64,000 nt of DNA, taken from positions 77,620,251 through 77,684,250 of the forward strand of contig NC_080092.1 in the NCBI RefSeq assembly GCF_950005125.1, read 5' to 3'. Positions 31,320-42,300 of this stretch are shown here, in pieces. This DNA comes from Chionomys nivalis (taxonomy: Eukaryota; Chordata; Mammalia; Rodentia; Cricetidae). A model generated the notes under the pieces. It saw only the letters and a list, made by a program, of their open reading frames with translations, had not been told where the DNA came from and did not search any database. A program made the translations under genes and the position numbers. The stretch's first letter is position 1; each line of letters begins with the position of its first letter.

Positions 31320-31545
31320 AAGGGGCTGGAGAGATGGCTCACAGTCAAGAGTACTATCTGCTCTTGCAGAGGACAAGGGTTCGGTTCCCAGCACCCATAT
31401 GACAGCTCATAACCTTTCTGTAACGGGAATTCCTGGGAATTTGATGTCTTCTGGCCTCTGTAGGCACCAGGCAATCACATAGAGCATTTAGATATATGTG
31501 TGCAAAATACTCATCCACATAAAATAAAGTCTTTAAAGAGGAAAA
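31320..31545 (+). mobile_element. forward B2 SINE
   Basis: GGGGCTGGAGAGATGGCTCA to CATAAAATAAAGTCTTTAAA. Confidence 0.88.
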
Positions 31546-31549
31546 GGAG

Positions 31550-32020
31550 AGTTAAAAGTTATTGAAGACAGGTTTCTAAGTATAGGGAACTGAGAAGAGT
31601 CTCTTGGAACCAGAGCTTGGGGACCAGGAAGCCTAAGGCACACTGGGGTCTCAGTAGGAATAGGAAAAGGATATCAGCTGCTGAATGGAGCTACCAGAAA
31701 AGCCATGGAGAAACAGCCACCTGAACATAAGATGAAAGCATGAGAACCTGGACAGCTTGGGCCACACGTTCACCTCCAGGCTGCTCAGGGCATGAAGACA
31801 GAGGCTGAGAATTCCATCTTCCAGTCCTCTCTAAAACATCTACTGAGAATCTAGTACTTGCCAGGCAGTCTAGGCTCGCTGACACAGCCACACAATCTCC
31901 CAGGATCCTCTCTTCCTGGCACTCACACAGGAAGGGAAAGGATGGGAATAGCCATAAATACACGAGCAGTGGAGGTTAGGGAAAACAGCGCACAGGAGTG
32001 TGGTACAGTTTTTGTTGTTT
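31550..32020. other. unassigned unique sequence
   Basis: No gene or clear repeat seen. Confidence 0.5.
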
Positions 32021-32024
32021 TTAT

Positions 32025-32535
32025 GGGCGGAGGATGTAGTTCAGTAGGTACAGGGCTTGCCTAGCATACAGGAAGTCCTGGGTTCAATACCCAACATTGC
32101 AAAAAACCAAGCATGGTGGTGCATGACTGTAATCACCACACTGAGGAGGAGGAGGCTGGAGGGCCAGAAGAAATCCAAAGTCATGCTCAGCCTCAAGTGA
32201 ATTCAAAACCAGCCTTGCCTGCTCTTCCAAAGGTCCTGAGTTCAATTCCCAGCAACCACATGGTGGCTCACAACCATCTGTAATGAGGTCTGGTGCCCTC
32301 TTCTGGACTGCAGGCATACACACAGACAGACTATTGTATACATAATAAATAAATAAATCTTAAAAAAAAAAACAACAAAAACAAACAAACAAAAAAAAAA
32401 CAGCCTTGGTGACATGAGATCCCATCTCAAACAAAAACAAAAGCCTCACAGAGAGGATTTCACACTATAGCCCAGGCTGGTCTGAAGCTATCAATCCTCC
32501 TGCCTCAGCCTCCCAAGGGCTAGGATTGCAAGTGT
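32025..32535 (+). repeat. ID element, B1-like, and 5'-truncated B2
   Basis: ID at 32027-32105 (GAGGATGTAGTTCAGTAGGT). A B1-like element is interrupted at about 32220 by a headless B2 that ends AATAAATAAATAAATCTT with a CAGCCTTG repeat on both sides. B1-like remains lie at 32440-32535. Confidence 0.75.
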
Positions 32536-32645
32536 CACCATAGGAGACTTGGGTACAATGTCAACTAGAGTTGAGGAAGGTCTCTGGAGGCAGGAGCATG
32601 TTGAGAAACAGCCAGGAGGCCAGCCTGGCTGTAGTCCAGGGACGA

Positions 32646-32694
32646 CGAAGCAGAAGGACCAAGGTCTTCACGAAGCAGAAGGACCAAGGTCTTC
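32646..32694. repeat. 25-base tandem duplication
   Basis: CGAAGCAGAAGGACCAAGGT plus TCTTC occurs twice with a period of 25 bases, followed by a doubled TCTGATTG. Confidence 0.95.
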
Positions 32695-32774
32695 TGATTG
32701 TCTGATTGTGACAGGGATTTGGTGTTCCTATCACATATGGCACACATTCAACAACCATACAGAAAAATAAATAT

Positions 32775-33610
32775 TGGGGATTGGACCCCTGGGACTGGCA
32801 TTACAGATGGTCGTGAGCCACGATGTGGGTGCTGGGAACCGAACACAGGGCCTCTGCAATAGAAGTACGCACACTTAACCACTGAACCATCTCTCCAGAC
32901 CATTTCATTTTTATTACACGTACCGATTTATGTGCGTGTGTGCGCACGCACTTGATGGTCAGAAGACAACTTGTAGCAGTTGGTTCTATCGTTTTATCAT
33001 GTGGGTCCTGGGGATTAAACTCGGGTCCTCAGGTTTGTAGCAAGAGCCTTTACCCACCAAGCCATCTAACCAGCTCCTTTTGTGGCCACTTTTCTTTTGA
33101 GGCAGAATCTTATGCAGCCTGGAACTTCTGATCCTCCTGCTTCTACCTCCTAAATGATGGATCACAAAAATGTACCAGCAAGCCGTTTTGCTTGTTTAAA
33201 ACAAGGTGTCACTCAGTATTCCTGGCTGACCTAGTACTCACTGGGAAGCCCGTACTGGCCTTTTCTGCTCCCTTTCTCAGCCTAAGGACGAGAACTGTAT
33301 TAGCTGTTTTGCTGTTGGGTTTTTTGTTTTGTTTTGTTTTTTCAAGATAGGGTTTCTCTGCTTTGGAGCCTGTTCTGGCACTTGCTCTTTTGGCCAGGTT
33401 GGCCTCAAACTCAAAAGACATCCACTTGCCTCTGCCTCCCAAGTGCTGGGATTAAAGGCTTGAGCCACCAGTGCCCAGGTGATTTGTTTTATTTTGTTTG
33501 TTTGTTTTTGCCTCATCTTGCCGAGTAGCTTTGGCTGGCCATGAATTTATGCATCCCTTTGTTTCTGCATCCTGGATTCTGTAATTACAAGTCTACATCA
33601 CCATGTCCAA
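32775..33610 (-). repeat. cluster of reverse B2/B3 and B1 SINEs
   Basis: B3-type at 32775-32900 and 32905-33078, B1-like 33080-33240, a B1 at about 33310-33480, and a degraded B1 to 33600. Confidence 0.7.
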
Positions 33611-33639
33611 TACCCGCACTGCTCAAAGTGTATTGTGTA

Positions 33640-33865
33640 TCCATTTCTGGGACATGGGAAGTGTGCTCAGTGGTAGAGCTCCTGACTAGTGTGTCAGGAC
33701 CTTGGGTTCAGTCTTCAGCAGGACACAAATAAATAGATAAAATTTAAATCAGTGAATTTCAGGGGAGTGAAGATGTGGCTCAGTGGCAGAGAACCAATTG
33801 GTGGCAGAGAACCAATCTATTTAATGCGAGGCCCTGGCTTTGGTCCCTACCGCTGCAAAGTAAAT
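33640..33865 (+). repeat. two ID-like SINEs, one with internal duplication
   Basis: ID-like at 33640-33725 and 33760-33860. In the second GTGGCAGAGAACCAAT is repeated (33783-33798, 33801-33816). Confidence 0.7.
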
Positions 33866-33944
33866 AAAGTATGTTCTAGTATATGTAAACTATACCATAC
33901 TAAATTTGATTTTTTTTAACTTAGGAAAATTGTAATTTTTATTT

Positions 33945-34290
33945 GTTCTTTGAGACAGGATTTCTCTGTATTTTTTTTAAAGATTTATTTATTTATTATA
34001 TATATAACATTCTGCCTCCATGCATGCCCACATGCCAGAAGAGGGCACTAGATCTCATTATAGATGGTTGTGAGCCACCATGTGGTTGCTGGGAATTGAA
34101 CTCAGGACCTTGGAAGAACAGCCAGTGCTTTTAACCACTGAGCCATCTCTCCAACCCCCTTCTTTGTAATTTTGGAGCTTGTCCTAGAACTAGCTCTTGT
34201 AGACCAGGCTGGCCTCGAACTCACAGAGATCTTCCTGCCTCTGCCTCCCAAATGCTGGGATTAAAGGCGTACACCACCACTGCCCAGAGT
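33945..34290 (-). mobile_element. reverse B1 split by a reverse B2
   Basis: The B1 stops after GACAGGATTTCTCTGTA (33970) and resumes near 34160 with TTCTTTGTAATTTTGGAGC. The inserted B2 ends GAGCCATCTCTCCAACCC. Confidence 0.85.
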
Positions 34291-34339
34291 AATTTTTATT
34301 TTTATACTTATATCTAAATTTGATTTTAACAAGTGGAGA

Positions 34340-34650
34340 GCTTGAAGGACAATGGTAGCACACGCCTTTAATCCCAGCACTCAGGAGGCAGAGGCAGGTG
34401 GATCTCTGTGAGTTTGAGGCCAGCCTGGTCTACAGAGTTCCAGGATAGCCAGGGCTACACAGAGAAACCCTGTTTCGAAACAAACAAAATAAGAAGTGGA
34501 GAGTTAGGCACAGCAATGGCCACCTACAAGTCCAGAGAGAATTCAGGAGGAGGCAGGAAGATGGTAGCAAGTTCCAGGCAGCGTGATCTACATTAGGAGC
34601 CACAAGCTAGGCAGGTCTACATAGCAAGACCCTGTCTCAAAAAAGCAGAC
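34340..34650 (+). repeat. forward B1 and a B1-like SINE
   Basis: B1 at about 34345-34490. The following copy to 34645 is strongly diverged. Confidence 0.75.
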
Positions 34651-34656
34651 AACTTT

Positions 34657-34812
34657 TTTTCTTTTGGTTTTTCGAGACAGGGTTTCTCTGTGACTTTGGA
34701 GCCTGTCCTGGAAGTAGCTCTGTAGACCAGGCTGGTCTCGAACTCACAGAGATCCGCCTGCCTCTGCCTCCCGAGTGCTGGGATTAAAGGCGTGCGCCAC
34801 CATCGCCCGGCT
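34657..34812 (-). mobile_element. reverse B1 with 16-base TSD
   Basis: AAAAGCAGACAACTTT at 34641-34656 and 34813-34828. Confidence 0.95.
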
Positions 34813-34829
34813 AAAAGCAGACAACTTTA

Positions 34830-35455
34830 TAAGAGAGAATGTTCGTGCTGAGGAGAGAGTTGATGAAGTGCATGCCAACCAGAGTTTGGTATGATCTCCA
34901 GAACCCATAGTTAAAAAACAAACAAACCAACAAAAACAACAAACCAGGGAGGGGCTGGAGAGATGGTTTGGCGCACTGGGTGCTCTTCCAGAGGACCTGT
35001 TTAATTCCTGGTACCCACATCAGGTGGCTCACCACTCCTTAGGCACTCAGACACGCATGCACACATGCCCCCGTAGTTAGTTAAAAAAATACATTTTTAA
35101 ACAACAAAGCTGGATCTGGAGGCAGGCACTTGCACCTCCAGTGCTGGGGAGACTAAGACAGGTGATCCCTAGGGTTCTCTGGCTGGCCCGCCTAGCCTAG
35201 GTGGTGAGTGCCAGCGTTTGAGTCCTAGAACCCACATGGCAGGAGAACCCGGAAACCCTTCCGCTGCTCTTTGCCCCCTACATGCTGGCCCTGCGGCATT
35301 CTTGTACCCACACACATACTAAAATAAGTCACACACATACTTACACACGTGCCCTGTCTGGTGGATGGCTCCTGAGGAAAGACTCTTGAGGTTGACTTTT
35401 GGCCTCTACATTTACACACACATACAGGTACACACACACACACATGATATGCTAC
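34830..35455. repeat. ID-like, B2 and degraded SINE/CA-rich sequence
   Basis: A forward B2 covers about 34952-35095. The remainder is diverged SINE text with CA repeats near 35310-35450. Confidence 0.6.
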
Positions 35456-35459
35456 TAAG

Positions 35460-36071
35460 TCAAACATTCTTTCATTCCCCTATTTGTCTTCCCTTTTGAG
35501 AAGCAGAGCCCTCCACCCAAGCCCTCCAAACCACAACTACACTTCCTCTGCGCTTCATTCCCCCAATCTCCCTCCAGCTCACACACGACCCTGTGAAGGC
35601 TTGTCTGCTTCCCTCAGGTAGGTGACTGTGTCACACTGCAAACAACGGTGCTGTGTCCTGGGTCCCCGGAACCCACTTCCTCCTCTCTGATATGCCTTAC
35701 GCTCCACTCCCCTCCCTCCATCTGCCCCTCCTAAATGCCATGAGCCTTTGGCCTGTGCTCCTTTCTACACCTGCCCAGTCTCCCATCATGACTGCGCTCA
35801 CTCCTGGGCTTCAAGATCCGTCTATTCCCCGCACTCCCTGTCCAAAGGCATCCATGAAGACTGTTTTTAGACCACCCAGGGTAGTGAGAGGAAGTAGACA
35901 GTTAGAGATGCCTCGGAACCTTTCAACAGTTTCAGTGAATCGTGCAAGATCCCCTTCTGGACAGTGCACTAGGCCTCAAAGTCAGCAAGTGCCAACTGGA
36001 ACTACCAATCCTGTCAGTTCTATCCCTGTTACTCCTTCCTTAGGTGGAAACCTGGGAGTCACCCCCCGACT
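35460..36071. other. unique intergenic block without a recognised gene
   Basis: About 600 bases lack young SINEs. A 140-codon open frame (35653-36075, plus strand) has Pro/Ser-rich composition and no similarity I can name. It may be chance or a decayed pseudogene. Confidence 0.4.
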
Positions 36072-36089
36072 CTAGGTCCACCAACTGTT

Positions 36090-36273
36090 TTTTTTTTTTT
36101 AATATTTATTCATTCATTCATTTATTTATTCTGTCTGTATGCCTGATGGCCAGAAGAGGGCGCCAGACCTCTTTACAGATGGTTGTGAGCCACCATGTGG
36201 TTGCTGGGAATTGAACTCAGGACCTTTGGAAGAGCAGGCAACGCTCTTAACCACTGAGCCATCTCTCCAGGCC
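36090..36273 (-). mobile_element. reverse B2 with 18-base TSD and CTCF-type motif
   Basis: CTAGGTCCACCAACTGTT flanks it (36072-36089, 36274-36291). CCAGAAGAGGGCGCCAGA lies at 36150-36167. Confidence 0.95.
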
Positions 36274-36309
36274 CTAGGTCCACCAACTGTTAATCATCTC
36301 TCTTTTTTT

Positions 36310-36595
36310 TCCTTTTTGGTTTTTCAAAACAGGGTTTCGTTGTGTGTGTAGCCCTGGCTGTCTTGGAACTAGTTCTGTAGAGCAGGCTGGCCTTGAACTC
36401 ACACAGAACCACTGGCCTAATTATCTCCTTTCAATTCTACTGCCGTAGCCTGACGTGGTAGCACAAGCCTTTAGTTCTAGCACTTGGGAAGCAGAGGCAG
36501 GCAAATCTCTGTGAGTTCAAGGCCAGCCTGGTTTACAAGAGCTAGTTCCAGAAGAGCCGGGACTACAAAGGAAAACCCTTTCTCATAACCCACCC
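36310..36595. repeat. reverse B1 fragment and forward B1
   Basis: About 36310-36412 reverse and 36445-36595 forward, both diverged. Confidence 0.75.
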
Positions 36596-36599
36596 CCTG

Positions 36600-37383
36600 A
36601 AAAAGAATGCAGTTCATTTCATGCCCTGAATTCCTTCTCCCCATCCCACGTCTTTCCTCCCTCCCTGAGAAGTTCATACACTCACTGAGTCAAGAGCTTA
36701 GGCCCAACACATAAAAAATCACCACCTTGGGGCTGGAGGAGACGTGGGGACCTCCTGAACAAGGGTGGGCTCTCACACTGACCTGCCTTTGTGCTGGCCT
36801 CAGTCTGAGACCGTGGCCACAGCTGAGCGAGCTCACAGCGTCTCTGCAGCTCATCCCTGGCTTCCTCTGCACATGCTCGACCTCCTAACCTGCATCATCC
36901 TCTGCAGTGTGCCACTCTCTTCTCCACCCTAGCACCCGCCCTCACCCTGCAGGGCTGGGTAGGGAACCCAGGAAGTGGTGTATGTGTGTCAGGCACCTGT
37001 TCAACACTGAGTTCCAGTCCTCCTTTTTAAATATGGGAGACCCTGGACACGCTGTCCCCTAATTTCATAAAATATGTAGTCAAATTTCCCACATTGGGGG
37101 AAATTGGAGGGGTGAGCCCACCTGGAGTGCACTAGGTAAGGCTCACCCTGCGCACACTGTCTTCATGACCACAGTAGCTCCTCCGCCAGCTGAATCATTT
37201 TATTGTTTGAAACAGTTTGACTACGTAGCCCTGGCTATCAGGAACTTACAAGTGCTGGGACTGAAGTTGCTCAGGTGGTCTTGAATTTTCTACCCCTGCC
37301 TTTCAAGTAGCCAGATTCTAGGCCTGTGGGCCTGGCATAGCTCCTAGCACCCACCTCTATGGGTGTGTGTCCCTGGTTTTAAG
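36600..37383. other. unassigned sequence
   Basis: No gene. A degraded B1-like stretch may lie at 37195-37340. Confidence 0.45.
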
Positions 37384-37395
37384 ATCTTTGCTTTC

Positions 37396-37528
37396 GCCGG
37401 GCGGTGGTGGCGCACGCCTTTAATCCCAGCACTCGGGAGGCAGAGGCAGGCGGATCTCTGTGAGTTCGAGACCAGCCTGGTCTACAAAAGCTAGTTCCAG
37501 GACAGGCTCCAAAGCCACAGAGAAACAA
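37396..37528 (+). mobile_element. young B1 lacking its 3' tail, with TSD
   Basis: It ends at ACAGAGAAACAA with no CCTGTCTCG or poly-A, yet ATCTTTGCTTTC is perfectly repeated (37384-37395, 37529-37540). Confidence 0.93.
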
Positions 37529-37540
37529 ATCTTTGCTTTC

Positions 37541-38075
37541 CAATTTCCCATCCTCTTTAGAAATTCAGCCTGGAATTTTCCAGCCTGAGGTCATTAGGCC
37601 TGCTCCTTCTCTAATCCCTTCTTCTTCCTGCTGGCCTGTGACCACCACCACCTCAGTCCTAGTGCCTTTGTCTTCCGGGACACAAACTCTTTTGCCTTTG
37701 GCGATGGCCTGCTGAGCTGCCCAACCTGGGATCTTTCCAGCACAGGTCCTCCCTAGAGTCAGACTGAAACAGCTGAGTGGCTCCTGAGAGTTGTTGCGTC
37801 CCATGCGGACACAGTGTGGGCATGCCCAGGGCTCTCTCCCTGCTGCTCCATTCCTGGATGACTGTTGAATGCATGCTGCAGCCATGCCCACTGCCCTGCC
37901 TTTAGTCCCACGTTACCCTTTCTGCCTGACCTTCGCTCCCTCCAGCCTTGTGTGTTTCCCTGCTCTGCCACAGTCAGCTGAACATCTGGACTCCGACACG
38001 CCCACCCAGCACTACTCAAGTGTGCCCCTTGTGTTCAGCCACACACCACCTAGGCACTTACTGAACATGCTAGAT
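37541..38075. other. unassigned C/T-rich sequence
   Basis: No gene recognised. Open frames are short. Confidence 0.45.
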
Positions 38076-38079
38076 CTTA

Positions 38080-39300
38080 GGCTGGGTGTGGTGGTATAGG
38101 CCTATAATCTTAGCACTTAGAAAACTGAGGCAAGGGGATTGCTGCGAGTTTGAGGTCAGCCTGGGCTATCAAAATCCTGTCTCAGAAAAATAAAAAAATA
38201 AAATAATTTTTTTGGGGGGTTTATTCAAGGCAGGGTTTCTCTGTGTAGCTTTGGAGCCTGTCCTGGAACTCACTCTGCAGTCCAGGGTAGCCTCAAACTC
38301 ACAAAAATTCCCCTGCCTCCCAAGTGCTGGGATTAAAGGCGTGTGCCACCACTGCCCAGCTAAAAGAAAAAAACATTCGAGACCAGCCTGGTGTACAAGA
38401 GCTAGTTCCAGGACAGGCTCCAAAACCACAGAGAAACCCTGTCTCGAAAAAACCGAAAAACAAAACAAAACAAAAAACAATTTAAAGATTTATTTTTCAT
38501 GTGCATTGTTGTTTTGCTTTTATGTCTGTCTGTATGAGGGTGTCGGATCCCCTGCAACTGGAGTTACAGGCAGCTGTGAACTGCCACGTGGATACCGGGA
38601 ATTGAACCTGGGTTCTTGAGAAGAGGATACAGTGCTTTTACCCGCTGAGTCATTTCTCCAGCCCTAAAATAAATTTTTAAAAAAAATTTTTTTTCTAAAA
38701 TAAAATTTTAAAAAAATTAAAAACCTGCATTTGAGGAACTGGAAAGATGGCTCAGTGGTTAAGAATACTGGCTACTCTTCCAGAGATCTCGAGTTCAATT
38801 CCCAGCAACCATATGGTGGCTCACAATCTTCTGTAATGAGATCTGATACCCTCTTTTGTCACTCACTCAGGCATACATAAAATACATAAACAAATATTTA
38901 CAAAAATTTACATTTGAGGCTGGACAGTAGTGGCATATGCCTTTAACCCCAGCACTTGGGAGGCAGAGGCAGGAGGATCTGTGAGTTCAAGGCCAACCTG
39001 ATTTACAGAGTGAGTTCCAGGACAGCCAAGGCTACAGAGAAACCCTGTATTTTTGGTTTTCGAAAACAACATTAAAAAAAAATCTGCATTTAAATTTAAA
39101 AAAGGGGGGGGGGCTGGAGAAATAGCTCAGAGGTTAAGAGCACTGACTGTTCTTCCAGAGGTCCTGAGTTCAATTCCCAGCAACCACATGGTGGCTCACA
39201 ACCATCTGTAATGAGATCTGGTGCCCTCTTCTGGCCTGCAAGTATACATGCAAGCAGAATGCTGTATATGATAAATAAATCTTTGGAAAAAAAAAAAAAA
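38080..39300. repeat. dense SINE cluster
   Basis: B1-like forward 38080-38200, reverse B1 38212-38362, headless forward B1 38372-38480, reverse B3 38490-38665, forward B2 38725-38900, forward B1 38920-39060, forward B2 39110-39300. Confidence 0.8.
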
Positions 39301-39568
39301 CGGGAGTTCACACGGAGTCTAAGATTGAGAATACTGTCACAGCTACCTCCCGACTTCTAGCCTCCACCCAACCCTAAACAGTATCTGAAGGAAACAGTGA
39401 GCACACATGACCAACCACATCTTATCTAAAGGGCCAGCTCTGGGTTGGATTCCTGGATTGCACCATTAGATGGGTGACTAATTACCTGCATTTACTGTTC
39501 TGCAAACCAAAACTATTTGCATGTATTTCCTTACGAACCCCAAGTGCTGTCCTTAACCCCTAGGTTTA

Positions 39569-39744
39569 TTTATTTATTTATTTATTTATTTATTTTTTGG
39601 TTTTTCGAGACAGGGTTTCTCTGTGGCTTTGGAGCCTGTCCTGGAACTAGCTCTGTAGACCAGGCTGGTCTCGAACTCACAGAGATTCACCTGCCTCAGC
39701 CTCTCGAGTGCTGGGATTAAAGGCGTGCGCCACCACCGCCCGGC
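39569..39744 (-). mobile_element. reverse B1 with 14-base TSD
   Basis: AACCCCTAGGTTTA at 39555-39568 and 39745-39758. The tail is (TTTA)n. Confidence 0.95.
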
Positions 39745-39759
39745 AACCCCTAGGTTTAA

Positions 39760-41140
39760 ACCCAGACATTCTGACTAGACACTCAAGGCCCCATCATCTG
39801 TCTGTTCCCAACTCCTCCCGTCCTCTCTCCAGCTACACTTGCAGAGATGAGGTTACCACAAAACACAACTTCAGCACACGGGTGTGGGGGCTCCTGTCTC
39901 TAACTCTGAGCGTGCTGGGTTCTTGCCTGGAATCTCTTCAGCCCCTATCTGCCTAAGATCCCTTGCTCATCCACTGGACCCGGCCCAGGCCTTCTCTGAG
40001 CTCATAAACACTGCAGTTCACTCCTACTGCCGACCATCGGGAAGGTGTGATTTCTCTCTATTGCTGTCAGGTGTTACCTATGTAGATCCCTCTGCCAGCC
40101 CAAGATTCACTGAAATTATCTGCTCAACTTTCTCAGCTCTGTCCTGTCGGTAACTATAAGATGAGGAACAGAGATTTCAGAAAGGACTGGGGTAGCACAA
40201 GAGGAGCCTGGTAGGCTTCTCATGAGTCACCCCCAGGTTGGAAAGTCACCAACCCACAGTGTTAACTCCAAGGGGACTTCCAACATGAAACCACCCAACC
40301 AACTGTCAATCGGTAACTGCTGTGCACAAGGCTATACTAGGGGCTAAGAAGGGAGGCTGGGACTAGCTTCCAAGAAACTCTTTAGCCGATGACTCTTACC
40401 TCCCCCCAGAACTTCCCCTCTTCTTACCCACCTACCCATCTTAACTCCCTAGAGGAAGTCGCTGCTGTCCTGGTGTGGCCACGGTCCTACTGAGGCTCAC
40501 TGGGTTCTTAAAGCACCTGCTAGGATCGCAGGCTGGATGGAGAAGGGGGTCTAATTCTCTCCACCTCAGTTTGGCGAACTAAAGTTATTTGCATCTAATT
40601 GCTTATGAACCTTCAGGGCTGTGTCTTCCTGCGAAAATGTGTGAAAAGCACAAGTTCAGGGCCACTGCAACAGTGAAGACTCTGGACAGCCCAAGGCATG
40701 GGAAAGCCCCCGACTCCCACGGTTCCTCTTGAGATGGGCCTCCGAACATCTAGCACAACACTTGCGTTTTAGGAAGGAACTTGCTGGCTCATCTCCCTTC
40801 CCCCACTAGCTAGGTCACGGACAGTCATATAACCTTTGATGGGAAATCACCGTTCCTCGCACCCTCATAAGCAATAGGCAACTTGCTCCTTTCAACCCTT
40901 GGCGGGTACAGTATTTTGGAGAAGCTGAAGGTCCCAGTTGTGGTGTTCTAACCAGTCACAGCCAGTAAATGGCTGGGCTGGAGGAGGCATCTGACACCAA
41001 CTGGAAGGCACCCTTCTCCTCGCCCGCCTTCTCTCTACTTCACGCCAGCTTGGTTTACCAGATCAAGCTCTTCCTCACTGGCTGGGTTACCTCCAGAAAG
41101 GCATTTAACCTCTCCAAACGCGCCCCAAGGTCAGCAGCTT
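39760..41140. other. unique SINE-free sequence
   Basis: No young SINE and no recognised gene in about 1.4 kb. SINE density falls here towards the MLLT6 promoter region. Confidence 0.5.
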
Positions 41141-41149
41141 TGCTTTGAG

Positions 41150-41720
41150 GGCTGAAAACAGTTCGCAAAGGACGCGTAAAGGAAAAGCAAGCTCGCCCGT
41201 GGGCACCCGCGCAGTCCGTTCTTCCAGCCCATGTCTGTCTACTAGCCCAGAGGAAAGGTCGCAACCCCGGCCCCGGGGACCGACGAAAGCAAACGTAGGG
41301 CAAAAACCGAAACAGCCACACTCTTCTGCCTCTCCCGCTCCGTTCCGGGAATCAGCGAGCCAGACTTCGCGGAAGTGCGCCCTGCGGCAGGCGCCTGGGC
41401 CCAGGACCTCCCCGACCGCAGCCCGCAGCCTGAGCCGGGAGGTGCGGGGGGCCGGCGCGGTCGGGCCCGAGCAGCAGCACGGCGCGCGCTTCCGCCCCGC
41501 TCGGCTCCGGCGGCGGCCAAGGCGGCCCCACAATCCCCTTCTGGCTCCGGGGACGGGCGGGGCGGGGCGGGGCGGGGCGGGCCGAGAGGGCGGAAATAAT
41601 TTTCTGTTTCGCCCTCTCTGCCCCAGTCCCTTTGCGGCGGGACGTGCGAGGCGGGCGGAGATGCTGGAGGCGGGAGTGGGACGCGCCGCCTGCACTGGCG
41701 CGCTTCGCTGGCGGGTGTAG
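41150..41720. promoter_or_regulatory. orphan CpG island with tandem GC boxes
   Basis: CpG-dense sequence about 3 kb upstream of MLLT6. At about 41552-41582 GGGCGGGGC-type GC boxes repeat every five bases, an Sp/KLF array. Open frames on both strands arise from GC bias. It may be an alternative MLLT6 promoter, a lncRNA promoter or an enhancer. Confidence 0.7.
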
Positions 41721-41732
41721 AGAGAGGAAGGG

Positions 41733-42300
41733 CAGGGATTGAGCGCCTACTGTGTGTATCTGGTCTTCCCGAAGGTATTCTCGGTCCACGCCTCAGGGTA
41801 ACGCCCCACTTATGGAGGGAACCGCTGAGCCCAAGAGTTGAAAGCTGTGCGCCCAGAATATGCGTGACACCTCAAATCAGTGATAAGTCATACTACGGAG
41901 AGCACTATGAACTTGAACCACTTGTTGGTCGAGACCCGCTCCTGCTTGCTTTTTGTGGATATACACAAAGTGGACGCTCAGGAAAAGGTTGGAAGTTGGA
42001 GAACGAGTCTGACGGCTCCGCGAACCCAGCCCAGCCTGCAGAGGGTTCCCCAGAACCCTTACATAGAGCGCGTGGAGGCGAGGCGGGCAGCTCAGCTCCC
42101 CACAGGCTGGAGTCACGGTAGCCGAGCCCTAGTCTTACGAGAAGACAAGACTCTGTTCAAACCTTGGCTCTTGCTTTCGAGCTATGCGCCTCTGAGCAAA
42201 TTATTTAGCCCGTCACAGTCACTCCATCCGTAAGACGGAGGACGTTTCCACCCACTTTACATTAAATAAGTTGGGGAGAATTAAACCAAACTATACCTAA
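41733..42300. repeat. MIR-like fragments
   Basis: ATTGAGCGCCTACTGTGTGT (41738) is a MIR-type phrase. A further MIR-like stretch with GCGCCTCTGAGCAAATTATT lies at about 42180-42245. Confidence 0.55.

Noticed and set aside
41105..41720. Overlapping ~190-codon frames in the CpG island
   Set aside because: Present on both strands with Arg/Pro/Ala-rich text, as expected from GC bias. No homology recognised.
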